In this document: in pieces, positions 51,884 to 61,179 of the stretch
Position numbering within the stretch: the first letter of the stretch is position 1
How the letters are laid out: every line of letters begins with the position of its first letter
From: JAHEAO01 sp041633555
GTDB taxonomy: Bacteria; Pseudomonadota; Alphaproteobacteria; Rhodobacterales; Rhodobacteraceae
Reading direction: 5' to 3'
Assembly (NCBI GenBank): GCA_041633555.1
Contig: JBFKFZ010000009.1
Location: forward strand, 1 to 64,000
DNA: 64,000 nt
Notes under the pieces: generated by a model
What the model was told of the DNA's origin: nothing
The model's database searches: none
Seen by the model: only the letters and a program-made list of their open reading frames with translations
Program-made: the position numbers and the translations under genes

Positions 51884-51962
51884 ACTGCCGGGATTGTTCC
51901 TTATTTTAGACAGGTGGCCGCTTCAAAGCAGTACGGCCAACCGAATTTCGAGGAGATATCCT

Positions 51963-53882
51963 TTGGGTAACGCGCGCAATATCGCCTTCTGGGTCGTGCT
52001 GTTTCTGCTGATCCTGGCGCTGTTCAACCTGTTCAGCGGTGGCCAGTCGGCGATGTCATCCCGGTCGATCAGCTATTCCGACTTTGTCGAGGCCGTAGAT
52101 GCGGGCGACGTGACCAACGTCACGCTGGACGGTGAGAAGGTGATGTTCCGGGGCCGTGACGGCCAGGACTACGTAACGATCAAGCCGGAAGGTTCGGAGA
52201 TTGCCGACAAACTTATCGATCAGGGCGTCGCGGTGAATGCCAAGGCACAGGAACAGTCCGGCTTCACGACGGTACTGATGACCTTCCTGCCCTTCATCCT
52301 GTTGATTGGCGTCTGGATCTATTTCATGAACCGGATGCAGGGCGGCGGGCGCGGCGGGGCCATGGGCTTTGGCAAATCCCGAGCCAAGCTTCTGACCGAA
52401 AAGCATGGCCGCGTGACCTTCGATGATGTCGCCGGCATCGACGAGGCCAAAGAGGAGCTCGAGGAAATCGTCGAGTTCCTGCGTAACCCGCAGAAATTCA
52501 GCCGCCTTGGCGGCAAGATCCCGAAAGGCGCTCTCTTGGTTGGCCCTCCGGGAACCGGTAAGACGCTTCTGGCCCGCGCTATTGCCGGCGAGGCAGGGGT
52601 GCCGTTCTTCACAATCTCCGGGTCTGATTTCGTCGAGATGTTCGTCGGTGTCGGTGCGAGCCGGGTCCGCGACATGTTCGAGCAGGCCAAGAAGAATGCG
52701 CCCTGCATCGTCTTCATTGACGAGATCGACGCTGTCGGCCGGTCGCGTGGCGTTGGCTATGGGGGGGGCAATGACGAGCGCGAGCAGACGCTGAACCAAC
52801 TCCTGGTCGAGATGGACGGCTTCGAGGCCAACGAGGGCATTATCATCGTTGCGGCAACTAACCGACCCGACGTTCTGGACCCGGCACTGTTGCGCCCTGG
52901 TCGTTTCGACCGACAGGTTCAGGTGCCGAACCCCGACATCAAGGGCCGCGAGAAGATCCTTGGCGTCCATGCCCGCAAGGTTCCGCTCGGTCCCAATGTC
53001 GACCTGCGCATCATCGCCCGCGGCACGCCAGGTTTTTCGGGCGCCGATCTGGCCAACCTGGTGAATGAGGCGGCGCTGAGGGCGGCGCGGATCGGCCGCC
53101 GATTCGTGACGATGGACGATTTCGAGAATGCCAAAGACAAGGTAATGATGGGCGCCGAGCGGCGCAGCATGGTCATGACCGAGGATGAGAAGAAACTGAC
53201 CGCCTATCACGAGGCGGGCCATGCCATTGTCGGCCTGAACGTGCCGCAGCATGACCCGATCCATAAGGCCACCATCATTCCGCGCGGCCGTGCGCTGGGA
53301 CTTGTCCTGTCGCTGCCCGAACGGGACCAGCTATCGGTGACGATGGTCAAGTACAAGTCCAAGATCGCCATGGCGATGGGTGGAAAGGTGGCAGAGGAAC
53401 TGACCTTTGGCCCCGAAAACGTGACCTCGGGCGCGGCGTCCGACATCCAGCAGGTTAGCAAGATCGCCCGCGCGATGGTGACTCAATTCGGCATGTCCGA
53501 CCGGCTCGGCAATATCGACTATGCCAACGAGCGCGAGAGCTATCTGGGGCCCTATGGAGGGGGAACCAACCACGCCCAGTCAACCCAGAAGCTAATTGAC
53601 GAGGAAGTCCAGAAGATCGTTGACGAAGGCTACGAGACGGCGAAACGTATCCTCACCGAGAAGAAGGACGACCTGGAACGGCTGGCCCAAGGGTTGCTGG
53701 AATATGAGACGCTGACCGGGAACGAGATCACCAAGGTGATTGCCGGTGAGCCACTCAGCCGTGGCGATGACGAGGATGATACGCCGGATCAGGGCAATGC
53801 GCCTTCGGTCACGGCGATCCCGAAGACCAAGCCCAAATCCAAATCTTCCGATAGCGGTCTTGAGCCTGAACCAACGGCCTGA
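51963..53882 (+). CDS. ftsH: ATP-dependent zinc metalloprotease FtsH
   Basis: A 639-aa membrane-anchored AAA+ protease. Two membrane helices flank a periplasmic domain (about 8-28 and 104-122). Walker A is GPPGTGKT (194-201), Walker B FIDEID (251-256), and the zinc motif HEAGH is at 416-420. It degrades membrane proteins and regulators such as LpxC and sigma-32. The start is TTG 51963, with AGGAGA six bases upstream; a longer reading from 51894 adds a non-conserved 23 residues and lacks such a site. The C-terminal tail is acidic and Pro/Lys-rich. Confidence 0.96.
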   Translation: MGNARNIAFWVVLFLLILALFNLFSGGQSAMSSRSISYSDFVEAVDAGDVTNVTLDGEKVMFRGRDGQDYVTIKPEGSEIADKLIDQGVAVNAKAQEQSGFTTVLMTFLPFILLIGVWIYFMNRMQGGGRGGAMGFGKSRAKLLTEKHGRVTFDDVAGIDEAKEELEEIVEFLRNPQKFSRLGGKIPKGALLVGPPGTGKTLLARAIAGEAGVPFFTISGSDFVEMFVGVGASRVRDMFEQAKKNAPCIVFIDEIDAVGRSRGVGYGGGNDEREQTLNQLLVEMDGFEANEGIIIVAATNRPDVLDPALLRPGRFDRQVQVPNPDIKGREKILGVHARKVPLGPNVDLRIIARGTPGFSGADLANLVNEAALRAARIGRRFVTMDDFENAKDKVMMGAERRSMVMTEDEKKLTAYHEAGHAIVGLNVPQHDPIHKATIIPRGRALGLVLSLPERDQLSVTMVKYKSKIAMAMGGKVAEELTFGPENVTSGAASDIQQVSKIARAMVTQFGMSDRLGNIDYANERESYLGPYGGGTNHAQSTQKLIDEEVQKIVDEGYETAKRILTEKKDDLERLAQGLLEYETLTGNEITKVIAGEPLSRGDDEDDTPDQGNAPSVTAIPKTKPKSKSSDSGLEPEPTA

Positions 53883-53904
53883 CGAAGTCTCCACGAGACG
53901 AAAA

Positions 53905-53935
53905 CCCCGAAACCGAAGCCCGGTTTCGGGGCTTT
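53905..53935 (+). terminator. Rho-independent terminator of ftsH
   Basis: CCCCGAAACCG (53905-53915) and CGGTTTCGGGG (53921-53931) make an eleven-base perfect stem with a five-base loop, followed by CTTTCATTT. It lies 23 bases after the ftsH stop and ends the ruvCAB-tol-tilS-ftsH stretch. Confidence 0.9.
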
Positions 53936-54031
53936 CATTTGGACAATGGCTGAGTTCCGAACTCATTCGCTTGCATTGGACGCAGGGTGGAAGCTAAGTC
54001 GCTCCTGTTGCAACCAACGCAGGGAACCCGG

Positions 54032-54643
54032 ATGCCGGCGCTTCTGCCCACGGAATTCTACGGACGGATAACCTGGCTCGGCCTCGTGTCCGATCGCGAC
54101 GCCAGCTTGAAATCGCAGACCCTGTCCGAGGCCTTCGCGAGCTTTGCCGGCTTCGCGGGAGAGGCGCATGGCGGGTTGACCCGGCCCTCGGACAGCCGGG
54201 TTCTGTCGCAATATCCGCGCGACACCGAGATCCGCAATGTTCGCCAGTTCTCCATTGTCAGCGCCGAGGACCTCGCGGTGATCGCAAGGGACATGGGGCT
54301 GCCCGGGATCGCGCCGGACTGGATGGGTGCGTCGATCGTCATCGAGGGCATTCCGGATTTCACGTTGTTACCTCCGTCTTCGCGGCTACAGACCCAGGAT
54401 GGAACGACCCTGACCGTGGATATGAAGAACCGCCCCTGCAATCTGGTTGCGCGGGTGATCGAAGACGAAAGGCCTGGATTTGGAAAGCGATTCAAGGCAG
54501 CGGCAGAAGGGCGCCGCGGCGTAACAGCCTGGACCGAAAGGGAGGGGCCACTGCGCGTCGGCGACACTGTCAGACTGCATGTTCCCGATCAACCGGCCTG
54601 GCCCCACCTGGAGGCCGGCCGAAGCACCGCCGTCCAGAAGTGA
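54032..54643 (+). CDS. MOSC domain protein
   Basis: A 203-aa protein resembling the MOSC (MoCo sulfurase C-terminal) family. The segment RNVRQFSIVSAEDLAVIA and MKNRPCNLVARVIEDERPGFGKRFKAA, with its conserved Cys, match the family core, and GPLRVGDTVRLH ends it. MOSC proteins are thought to bind sulfur- or molybdenum-cofactor-related compounds. ATG 54032 with AGGGA upstream is preferred over GTG 53987. It is not linked by position to molybdenum genes. Confidence 0.85.
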   Translation: MPALLPTEFYGRITWLGLVSDRDASLKSQTLSEAFASFAGFAGEAHGGLTRPSDSRVLSQYPRDTEIRNVRQFSIVSAEDLAVIARDMGLPGIAPDWMGASIVIEGIPDFTLLPPSSRLQTQDGTTLTVDMKNRPCNLVARVIEDERPGFGKRFKAAAEGRRGVTAWTEREGPLRVGDTVRLHVPDQPAWPHLEAGRSTAVQK

Positions 54644-54845
54644 CGAGGTTCTGGGGCGGACAATTGCACCAACTCGATTTCCGCCGATTCCGGAACCGCA
54701 TATGTCGGAATTGCTGCTGTATTTCTGCCCGTCGGCCTCTAAACCGTGACGGACAACCAGAAGGCCGGACCTTGGCTGACCAAGGTGGCATACGCATCAT
54801 GTGCTGTTAGCCTCGCGGTCAATATGATAAAGGAAGAGGGACCAC
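54644..54845. other. Intergenic region before folD, with a doubtful small reading frame
   Basis: About 200 bases. A 46-codon reading frame starting GTG 54746 and ending 54886 overlaps the folD start in another frame (beginning MTDNQKAGPWLTKVAYA). It has no clear ribosome binding site, so it is listed only as a possibility. The folD ribosome binding site GAAGAGGG lies just before ATG 54846. Confidence 0.25.
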
Positions 54846-55736
54846 ATGACAGCAACGATCATCGACGGCAAAGCGTTCGCGGCTGAAGTCCGGGGCAAGG
54901 TTTCAGCCCATGTTGCGCGATTGAAGGCTGATCATGGTCTGGTGCCCGGTCTGGCGGTCGTGCTGGTCGGCGAGGATCCGGCAAGTGAAGTCTATGTCCG
55001 CTCGAAGGGCAGGATGACCGTCGAGGTTGGAATGAAGTCGGTCGAACACAAGCTGGCGGCAGACACTTCTGAATCCGACCTGTTGGAGCTGATCCAGAAA
55101 CTTAATGAAGACACGTCGATCCACGGTATTCTTGTCCAGTTGCCGCTGCCCAAACACCTGAACGAGGACCTGGTGATCAACTCCATCGACCCCGCCAAGG
55201 ATGTCGACGGGTTTCACATCTCGAATGTCGGATTGCTCGCCACCGGGCAGAAATCGATGGTGCCGTGCACGCCGCTCGGCTGCCTGATGATGCTCCGCGA
55301 TCACCACAAAGACTTGTCGGGGCTCAACGCCGTCGTGGTTGGTCGCTCGAATATCGTCGGCAAGCCGATGGCGCAGTTGCTGCTTCGTGACAGCTGCACC
55401 GTGACGATCGCCCACAGCCGCACGAAGGGGATTGAGGCGCTGTGCCGTGCCGCAGACATACTCGTGGCAGCAGTTGGCCGGCCAGAGATGATCACCGGCG
55501 ATTGGGTGAGGCCGGGCGCAACGGTGATTGATGTCGGCATCAACCGGATCGAGCGCGACGGCAAGACCAAGCTGGTTGGCGACGTGGAATTCGAAAGCGC
55601 GGCGAAGATTGCGGGCGCCATCACGCCGGTGCCGGGCGGTGTCGGGCCGATGACCATCGCCTGCCTGCTGGCCAACACGCTGACCTCGGCTTGCCGCGCA
55701 AATGGCCTTGACGAGCCGGAAGGGCTGACCGCCTGA
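54846..55736 (+). CDS. folD: Methylenetetrahydrofolate dehydrogenase/cyclohydrolase
   Basis: A 296-aa bifunctional folate enzyme. Conserved segments are VGEDPASEVYVRSKGRM with the catalytic Lys/Tyr region, VQLPLPKHLNEDLVINSIDPAKDVDGFH and the NADP loop VVVGRSNIVGKPMAQLLL, followed by TPVPGGVGPMTIA. It interconverts 5,10-methylene-THF and 10-formyl-THF and so uses one-carbon units of the kind made by the gcv operon. ATG 54846 follows GAAGAGGG. Confidence 0.97.
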   Translation: MTATIIDGKAFAAEVRGKVSAHVARLKADHGLVPGLAVVLVGEDPASEVYVRSKGRMTVEVGMKSVEHKLAADTSESDLLELIQKLNEDTSIHGILVQLPLPKHLNEDLVINSIDPAKDVDGFHISNVGLLATGQKSMVPCTPLGCLMMLRDHHKDLSGLNAVVVGRSNIVGKPMAQLLLRDSCTVTIAHSRTKGIEALCRAADILVAAVGRPEMITGDWVRPGATVIDVGINRIERDGKTKLVGDVEFESAAKIAGAITPVPGGVGPMTIACLLANTLTSACRANGLDEPEGLTA

Positions 55737-55893
55737 TTGCAGGAGGCCAATCGATTTCCGCGGTCGAACCAGATGGTTTGTCGTCGGCTCGGTGTTCGCG
55801 CGTCAGCCGGCGCATGAAGCGCACGAGGAAAAAGACGGGAATCGACGAGGCCGGTCTCCAGAATGAACCACTACGGGCAGGCCCAGCCTGGTC

Positions 55894-56325
55894 TTAGCTG
55901 GTCGGAATCATCGTGCCCTGCAGCAGTGCCACGATCGTCTCTTTATCGTTTGAGCGGGCAAGCACTTCTGCGCTCACGACGATCAGCCGGCGGCCCGGCT
56001 TCACGACCCGCCCCCTGGAGATCAGCAGTTCGCCACGTGCTGGGGCGAGCAGGTTGATCTTCATCTCGACGGTCAGAACTTCGTCCTTCTCCTCCATCAG
56101 CGACAAAGCGGCATAACCTGCGGCGCTGTCCCCAAGGGCAAAGGTCAGACCGGCATGGGCGAAGTCATGTTGCTGCCGGTGCGCCGGCAGAATAGGCGCG
56201 ATGATGGTGCAGGCGCCGGGGTCTATCTCGCTCAGTTCGGCGCGAAAGGTCTGCATCAGTCTTTGCCGGGCAAAGCTCTGCCGTACCTTTTCGGCATAGG
56301 CTGCAAAGCGGGCTTGATGTTTCAT
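55894..56325 (-). CDS. PaaI-type thioesterase-family protein
   Basis: A 143-aa hot-dog-fold protein. The motif FAHAGLTFALGDSAAGYAAL matches the HGG-D pattern of the PaaI family, with LTVEMKINLLAPARGE as the following strand. It probably hydrolyses acyl-CoA esters. ATG 56325, after GGGGAG, overlaps the end of the pdeM-type gene in an ATGA junction, so it is probably translated with it. Substrate unknown. Confidence 0.85.
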   Translation of the reverse strand: MKHQARFAAYAEKVRQSFARQRLMQTFRAELSEIDPGACTIIAPILPAHRQQHDFAHAGLTFALGDSAAGYAALSLMEEKDEVLTVEMKINLLAPARGELLISRGRVVKPGRRLIVVSAEVLARSNDKETIVALLQGTMIPTS

Positions 56326-57002
56326 GGACGGGCTCCCCGATCTCTTGGCATGGGAATGCAAACCGGATTCGTGCCGGTAAGAATAGCGTGCGCTTTCGGG
56401 GACATGAGAGACGACAGCGGTTGCGACGTGCAAAGCAGGCCTCCGGTATAGGTGCCGTAGGAGGGGAGGATCAGCCTGTCCTCATCGTAAAGAAAGCATG
56501 CGCGGCTGATGGTGCGGCCGCGGGCCTGCACGGTCGCCTTGGGGTGGTAATGGCCCGAGATCTCCCCGTGCGTTCTTTCCCGAGTGATGTGGCGAAAGGT
56601 CAGCGGCGGGGCGGCCAGCTCCGACAGATGCGAGCCTGCGAGTCCGGTTGGCCCGGCATCGTGGTTGCCCTCGATCCAGATCCAGCGCCGCCCGGCCTGC
56701 AGTCGCGTGATCCAGAGACTCGCGGCTTCGGTCAAGCTCTCCGCCGCTATTAGATCATCGAAACTGTCGCCGAGGCAGACCACGGTTTGCGCCCGCGTGA
56801 GCTGGATGTCCGCGTCCAGCCGGGCAAGCGCATCTTCTGTCTCGTATGGCGGCAGCATCGGGCCGCCTCGCCGGGCCACGCGCTCCGACTTGCCGAGATG
56901 CAGATCGGAAACGGTCAGCAGACTGCCCGATTGCCACCAGAGCCCGCCGGATGGCAGGGCGGTGAGCGTCGTTCCGGCAAATGGAAAGTCGAAGTTGTTC
57001 AT
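56322..57002 (-). CDS. pdeM: Ligase-associated DNA damage response endonuclease PdeM
   Basis: A 226-aa calcineurin-like metallophosphoesterase. Metal-binding motifs appear in order: DLHLGK, GDSFDD, GNHD and GHYHPK. PdeM-type enzymes accompany an Lhr-like helicase, an MBL-fold exonuclease and an ATP-dependent DNA ligase in a DNA-repair gene group. Only the helicase is present here. ATG 57002 lies just inside the 801-aa helicase neighbour; the upstream 14 codons to 57044 overlap the helicase end and are thought not used. Confidence 0.88.
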   Translation of the reverse strand: MNNFDFPFAGTTLTALPSGGLWWQSGSLLTVSDLHLGKSERVARRGGPMLPPYETEDALARLDADIQLTRAQTVVCLGDSFDDLIAAESLTEAASLWITRLQAGRRWIWIEGNHDAGPTGLAGSHLSELAAPPLTFRHITRERTHGEISGHYHPKATVQARGRTISRACFLYDEDRLILPSYGTYTGGLLCTSQPLSSLMSPKAHAILTGTNPVCIPMPRDRGARP

Positions 57003-57040
57003 TTTTTGTTCTTGCCTCTCGACCGCGGCGATTGCAAGCC

Positions 57041-59446
57041 TCATGCGATGCCTGCCGCGGCCATCAGCGATGCCGCCTCTTCGGCCAGCAGGCGCTCGGT
57101 CGCGGCACCGTGGATGGGAACCTTGCTGACCTCCAAAAGAAGCGGTGCCGCAAGCGGCGTGACATGATCAAGCGCGATGTGATCCACGCGGCCGGCAGTG
57201 CGGCGCAGCATGTCTTCGATCCGGCCGAAATCGACGAGGCCCTTCTTCGCTTCTTCCCGGGTGATCTGCAGCAAGAGGTGATCGGGGTCGTATTTCAGCA
57301 GAGTGTCGTAAAGGATGTCGGACGAAAACGCTGTCTGACGGCCGGATTTCTTGCCGCGCAGGCTCTTGCGGTCGATCAGCCCTGCGATGGTGGCCGACGC
57401 GCGGAAGGTCCGTTTCATCACCGCATTGCCGCTCAACCACGTCTCGAAGGCGTCGCGCAATGTGTCCGGTTCCAGAAGCGGCGCCGCGTCGGTGACCGGG
57501 TCAAGGGCCCAGATCAGCGTGGCGTAATCGGTGGCCACGAAGCCCAACGGGTGTAGGCCAAGCGCCTCCATCCTTTGTGTGACGAGCAGTCCGAGCGTCT
57601 GCATCGCGTTTCGTCCGGCAAATCCGTAGATGCAGGTATGGGCGCGCCCGTCATGCGGAAAGCTCTCGACCAGAAGGCGATCGGGCTCTGGCAGGCGCGA
57701 CACTTCGCGTTGAAGATGCAACCACTCGGCTGTGTGGCGCGGCAGGTCGGGCCAGTTCGGCTGCCGAAACATCCTCAGAATGCGCTCGGACAGCTGGGTG
57801 GAGGTCGCGAACTTGGTCCCCATGAAAACCGCGAACTTCGGTTTCCGCCCGGGATCCTTGCTGACCTCGACAGCCATCTCGCGCAGGTTCTCGTAGCGCA
57901 CGACCTGACCTCCGATGACAAAAGTATCGCCGGGGGTAAGCGTGGCCGCGAAGGCTTCTTCGACCTCGCCTAATGGAACACCGCCCATGCGGTTCTTCAG
58001 CCGTACCTTGAGAGTGTCCGTGTCCTGTATCGTACCGATATTCATGCGAATTTTCCGCGCAAGACGCGGATCGCGCAGTTTCCATCGGCCATCGGATAGC
58101 TGTTGCAACCTTTGCCAGCGATCATAGGCCCGCAATGCGTATCCACCGGTCGCGGCGAATTGCAGGCAATCCTCGAATTCAGCGCGGGTCAACCGGGCAT
58201 ACGTGCCCGCCGTCGTGACTTCCTGATAGAGCCTGTCCGCCGCGAACGGTCCGGCGCAGGCGGTGATCATGATCTGCTGGCAGAGCACGTCACGCGGCCC
58301 CGGTCCGCGAGGATCGCCGTCGAGGTCATGTTCATTCACGGCTTGCAGCGCAGCGACGCATTCAACCACCTCGAACCGGTTGGCAGGAACAAGAAGCGCC
58401 TTGGAAGGAGCGTTGTAGCGATGATTTGCCCGACCGATCCGTTGCACGAGCCGCTTGACGTTCTTGGGTGCACCAATTTGGATCACCAAGTCCACGTCGC
58501 CCCAATCGATGCCCAGATCGAGACTGCCTGTGCAGACGATGGCGCGCAGTTCGCCCCGAACCATGGCCGCTTCGACCCGCTGTCGCTGTTCGCGATCGAG
58601 TGACCCATGATGGATGCCGATTGGAAGATTGTCGGTATTGGCGTGCCAGAGGTTGTGGAAAAAGATCTCGGCCTGTGCCCGCGTATTGTGGAAGATCAGC
58701 GTCGTGCGGTGCTTGCGGATTTCGGCCAGTACGGCGGGGATGGCGTGCCTGGCCCCGCCACCGGACCAGGGCGGATATTCCTCGGTTTCCAGCATCGCGA
58801 TATCCGGATCGGGCCCGGGATCGGCCAGCAGGATCTCGCAGGGATCAGGATGTTTCGCCAGATAGCGCGCGATGGCCGCAGGATCTTCCACCGTGGCCGA
58901 CAGGCCGACACGGCACAGGCCCGGGCAGAGCGATTGCAGTCGGGCGAGGCCGAGCATCAGTTGATCGCCGCGCTTGCTTTCGGCCAGCGCATGGATCTCG
59001 TCCACCACAACCCGCTTCAGCCCAGCAAACATGCGCGGCGCGTCTTCGTGGCTGAGCAACAGGGCCAGAGATTCGGGCGTGGTCAGCAGGATATGCGGCG
59101 GATCGGCGCGCTGGCGTTTCTTCTGCGCAGCGCTGGTATCGCCGGTGCGATCCTCGACCCGTATTGGCAGGCCGATCTCGGCGATGGGGGTCGACAGGTT
59201 GCGGCGGATATCGGCGGCGAGCGCCTTGAGCGGCGAAATATAGAGCGTGTGAAGCCCCTCGTGCCGACGGTTTGCCAGTTCTGCCAGCGTCGGCAGGAAA
59301 CCGGCCAGCGTCTTGCCGCCGCCGGTAGGCGCGATCAGCAAGAGCGCCGGCGCATCGGCGCGATCCAGCATCGCCTGCTGATGAGGATGAATCGACCAGC
59401 CACGGCGGGTGAACCAATCGGCAAAGGAGGCGGGCAGGGGGGCCAT
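57041..59446 (-). CDS. Ligase-associated DNA damage response DEXH-box helicase (Lhr-like)
   Basis: An 801-aa superfamily 2 helicase. Walker A is APTGGGKT (about 37-44), motif II is DEIHALAESKRGDQLML, motif VI lies around VQRIGRANHR, and a long C-terminal region follows with an Lhr-core winged helix and further domains. Lhr helicases unwind RNA-DNA or forked DNA in repair. It precedes pdeM (39 bases from its end to the pdeM ATG). The DNA ligase and exonuclease that usually complete the group are missing from the window. Confidence 0.92.
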   Translation of the reverse strand: MAPLPASFADWFTRRGWSIHPHQQAMLDRADAPALLLIAPTGGGKTLAGFLPTLAELANRRHEGLHTLYISPLKALAADIRRNLSTPIAEIGLPIRVEDRTGDTSAAQKKRQRADPPHILLTTPESLALLLSHEDAPRMFAGLKRVVVDEIHALAESKRGDQLMLGLARLQSLCPGLCRVGLSATVEDPAAIARYLAKHPDPCEILLADPGPDPDIAMLETEEYPPWSGGGARHAIPAVLAEIRKHRTTLIFHNTRAQAEIFFHNLWHANTDNLPIGIHHGSLDREQRQRVEAAMVRGELRAIVCTGSLDLGIDWGDVDLVIQIGAPKNVKRLVQRIGRANHRYNAPSKALLVPANRFEVVECVAALQAVNEHDLDGDPRGPGPRDVLCQQIMITACAGPFAADRLYQEVTTAGTYARLTRAEFEDCLQFAATGGYALRAYDRWQRLQQLSDGRWKLRDPRLARKIRMNIGTIQDTDTLKVRLKNRMGGVPLGEVEEAFAATLTPGDTFVIGGQVVRYENLREMAVEVSKDPGRKPKFAVFMGTKFATSTQLSERILRMFRQPNWPDLPRHTAEWLHLQREVSRLPEPDRLLVESFPHDGRAHTCIYGFAGRNAMQTLGLLVTQRMEALGLHPLGFVATDYATLIWALDPVTDAAPLLEPDTLRDAFETWLSGNAVMKRTFRASATIAGLIDRKSLRGKKSGRQTAFSSDILYDTLLKYDPDHLLLQITREEAKKGLVDFGRIEDMLRRTAGRVDHIALDHVTPLAAPLLLEVSKVPIHGAATERLLAEEAASLMAAAGIA

Positions 59447-59488
59447 GTCCGCAATCTAGGGTGCATCGCGGGCGGGTAAAAGCGCGGC

Positions 59489-59734
59489 CTATCGGGGCCG
59501 TGGTTTGAGCGACAGGATCGCCTGCCGAACTGCGTCAACCAGCGAAGTGTCAGTTCCCTCTGACGCGGCGTCGAGTGCGCTTTCGATGTCCTTGTCGAGG
59601 ATCCCGTTCGTGTTGTCGCAGGCAAACGCGATCCGTTCAAAGCACGAGGCAAACCAGTTCTGTCCGGACGAGGTGTCGATCAGATCGAGAAGCCGCCGCT
59701 CGTCGAACGCTTTGGTGCGAAGGGCGGCCAGCAT
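59489..59734 (-). CDS. Small protein coupled to the AAA ATPase, function unknown
   Basis: An 81-aa, mostly helical acidic protein, starting at an ATG whose first base is the last base of the ATPase stop (59734), so it is translationally coupled. Visible features are a helix-rich sequence with one cysteine pair (CFERIAFACDN). No family was recognised. Being placed directly after the ATPase, it may be a partner or adaptor, which is inference. Confidence 0.75.
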   Translation of the reverse strand: MLAALRTKAFDERRLLDLIDTSSGQNWFASCFERIAFACDNTNGILDKDIESALDAASEGTDTSLVDAVRQAILSLKPRPR

Positions 59735-61044
59735 CAGTGTACGATCGTCTCTTCCTTGACGAACATGTTCGCCCAGGCGCGATTGATCAGCTCTGGGGTC
59801 ATCTGGTAAGGGATGCCCTCAAACTCGCAAATCGCGATCATCTGGTCGATCAGGAAGATCGGCTGGTAGTTGGCGTAAACATTGTCGATCGTCGGATATT
59901 TCTTGCGGATCAGATGCATCATCGCTTCTTCGTTCAGCGGCATCTTGCGCTTCTTCGCGACCATGGCGAAGATCTTCAGGTAATCCTGCTGGCTCGGACC
60001 GTCGATCTTGATCTTGAAGAAGATCCGGCGCAATGCGGCCTTGTCGAAGATCTCGTTCGGATGGAAGTTGGTCGAGAAGATCACGAGCGTATCGAATGGC
60101 GTCTCGAATTTCTCGCCTGATTGCAGTGCCAGGATGTCTTTTGCCTCTTCGAGGGGAACGATCCAGCGGTTGATCAGGGCCTGCGGCGGTTCGGCCTGTC
60201 GACCAAGGTCGTCGACGATGAAGACCCCGCCCGTCGATTTCAATTGCAGCGGCGCCTGGTAGGTCCGGGAAGTCGGGTTGTAGACCAGATCCAGCATGTC
60301 AAGCGAAAGCTCGCCGCCGGTGATTACCGTAGGTCGGTTGCAGAGCACGTACCGGCGGTCATAGCGGTTTGAGGTGCGGCGCAGGCTGTTCGGATCATCG
60401 ACCAGATCCTCGGCGATCGTGTGGACGATCGGATCGTAGACAGTGATCACCTGGCCGGAGTACTCGATCGCCCTCGGGACGAAGATGTTGTCGCCGAGCG
60501 CATCGCGGATGCCGTTCGAGATCGAGGACTTACCGTTGCCCGGTGGGCCGTACATCAAGATCGACCGGCCGGCGCTCACCGCAGGTCCTAGATGATCAAC
60601 GAGTTCGCCCGGCAGGATGAGATGGCCCATCGCGCCCAGCAGCTGCTGCCGGGTCACTTGGATGTTGCGAATCGACTGGCGCTTGACCTGCTCGGCATAG
60701 GTCGTCATCGGAATCGGCATCGCGCCGTAATACTCCGACTGTGACAGCGCATCGAGCGCGCGCGCTTTGCCTGCATCCGAAAGCTGATACCCCATCTCGC
60801 CGCCGGAATTGGCATGCAGGGTACCTGTCGCTTCGACCAGCCTCTGGTTGCGGGCACGATCGATGAGTTCCTGGGTCACGTTGACCGGCAGACACATGAC
60901 GCGAGCCAGTTCCGTCACCTGATCGAGGTTCATCCGGAACATGGTCTTGAGCAGGATGTCACGCATCATGACCTGCGACAGACCCGTATCTTCTAACTCA
61001 CGCGGGGCGGGCGGGGCCAGTACGGCGGAAGCATGCATATTCAT
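59734..61044 (-). CDS. AAA-type ATPase of the Tad-pilus neighbourhood
   Basis: A 436-aa P-loop ATPase. Walker A is GPPGNGKSS (about 166-174), Walker B FIVDDLGRQ (about 273-281), and sensor region FSTNFHPNEIFDKAALRRIFFKI. An N-terminal helical domain (about 15-120) precedes the core. ATPases of this type are widespread in alphaproteobacteria, often encoded near type IV or Tad pilus genes, but their role is not established. It is divergent from the membrane-protein gene. It is not a canonical TadA, which lies elsewhere. Confidence 0.82.
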   Translation of the reverse strand: MNMHASAVLAPPAPRELEDTGLSQVMMRDILLKTMFRMNLDQVTELARVMCLPVNVTQELIDRARNQRLVEATGTLHANSGGEMGYQLSDAGKARALDALSQSEYYGAMPIPMTTYAEQVKRQSIRNIQVTRQQLLGAMGHLILPGELVDHLGPAVSAGRSILMYGPPGNGKSSISNGIRDALGDNIFVPRAIEYSGQVITVYDPIVHTIAEDLVDDPNSLRRTSNRYDRRYVLCNRPTVITGGELSLDMLDLVYNPTSRTYQAPLQLKSTGGVFIVDDLGRQAEPPQALINRWIVPLEEAKDILALQSGEKFETPFDTLVIFSTNFHPNEIFDKAALRRIFFKIKIDGPSQQDYLKIFAMVAKKRKMPLNEEAMMHLIRKKYPTIDNVYANYQPIFLIDQMIAICEFEGIPYQMTPELINRAWANMFVKEETIVH

Positions 61045-61179
61045 CGGACAACCAGTCTCTCGTCGTTGTTATTGTTGCATTTCCACAGCCACGCCGGAAT
61101 TCGTCGCGAACCCCGTGGTGCCGGTTTTGCGTTGCCCCTCCAGACCCTGTAGCTTGTCCCAAAATGAATGAGGGCAGTC

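Noticed and set aside
52056..53264. A 402-codon open frame opposite ftsH
   Set aside because: Antisense shadow; ftsH Walker and zinc motifs are intact.
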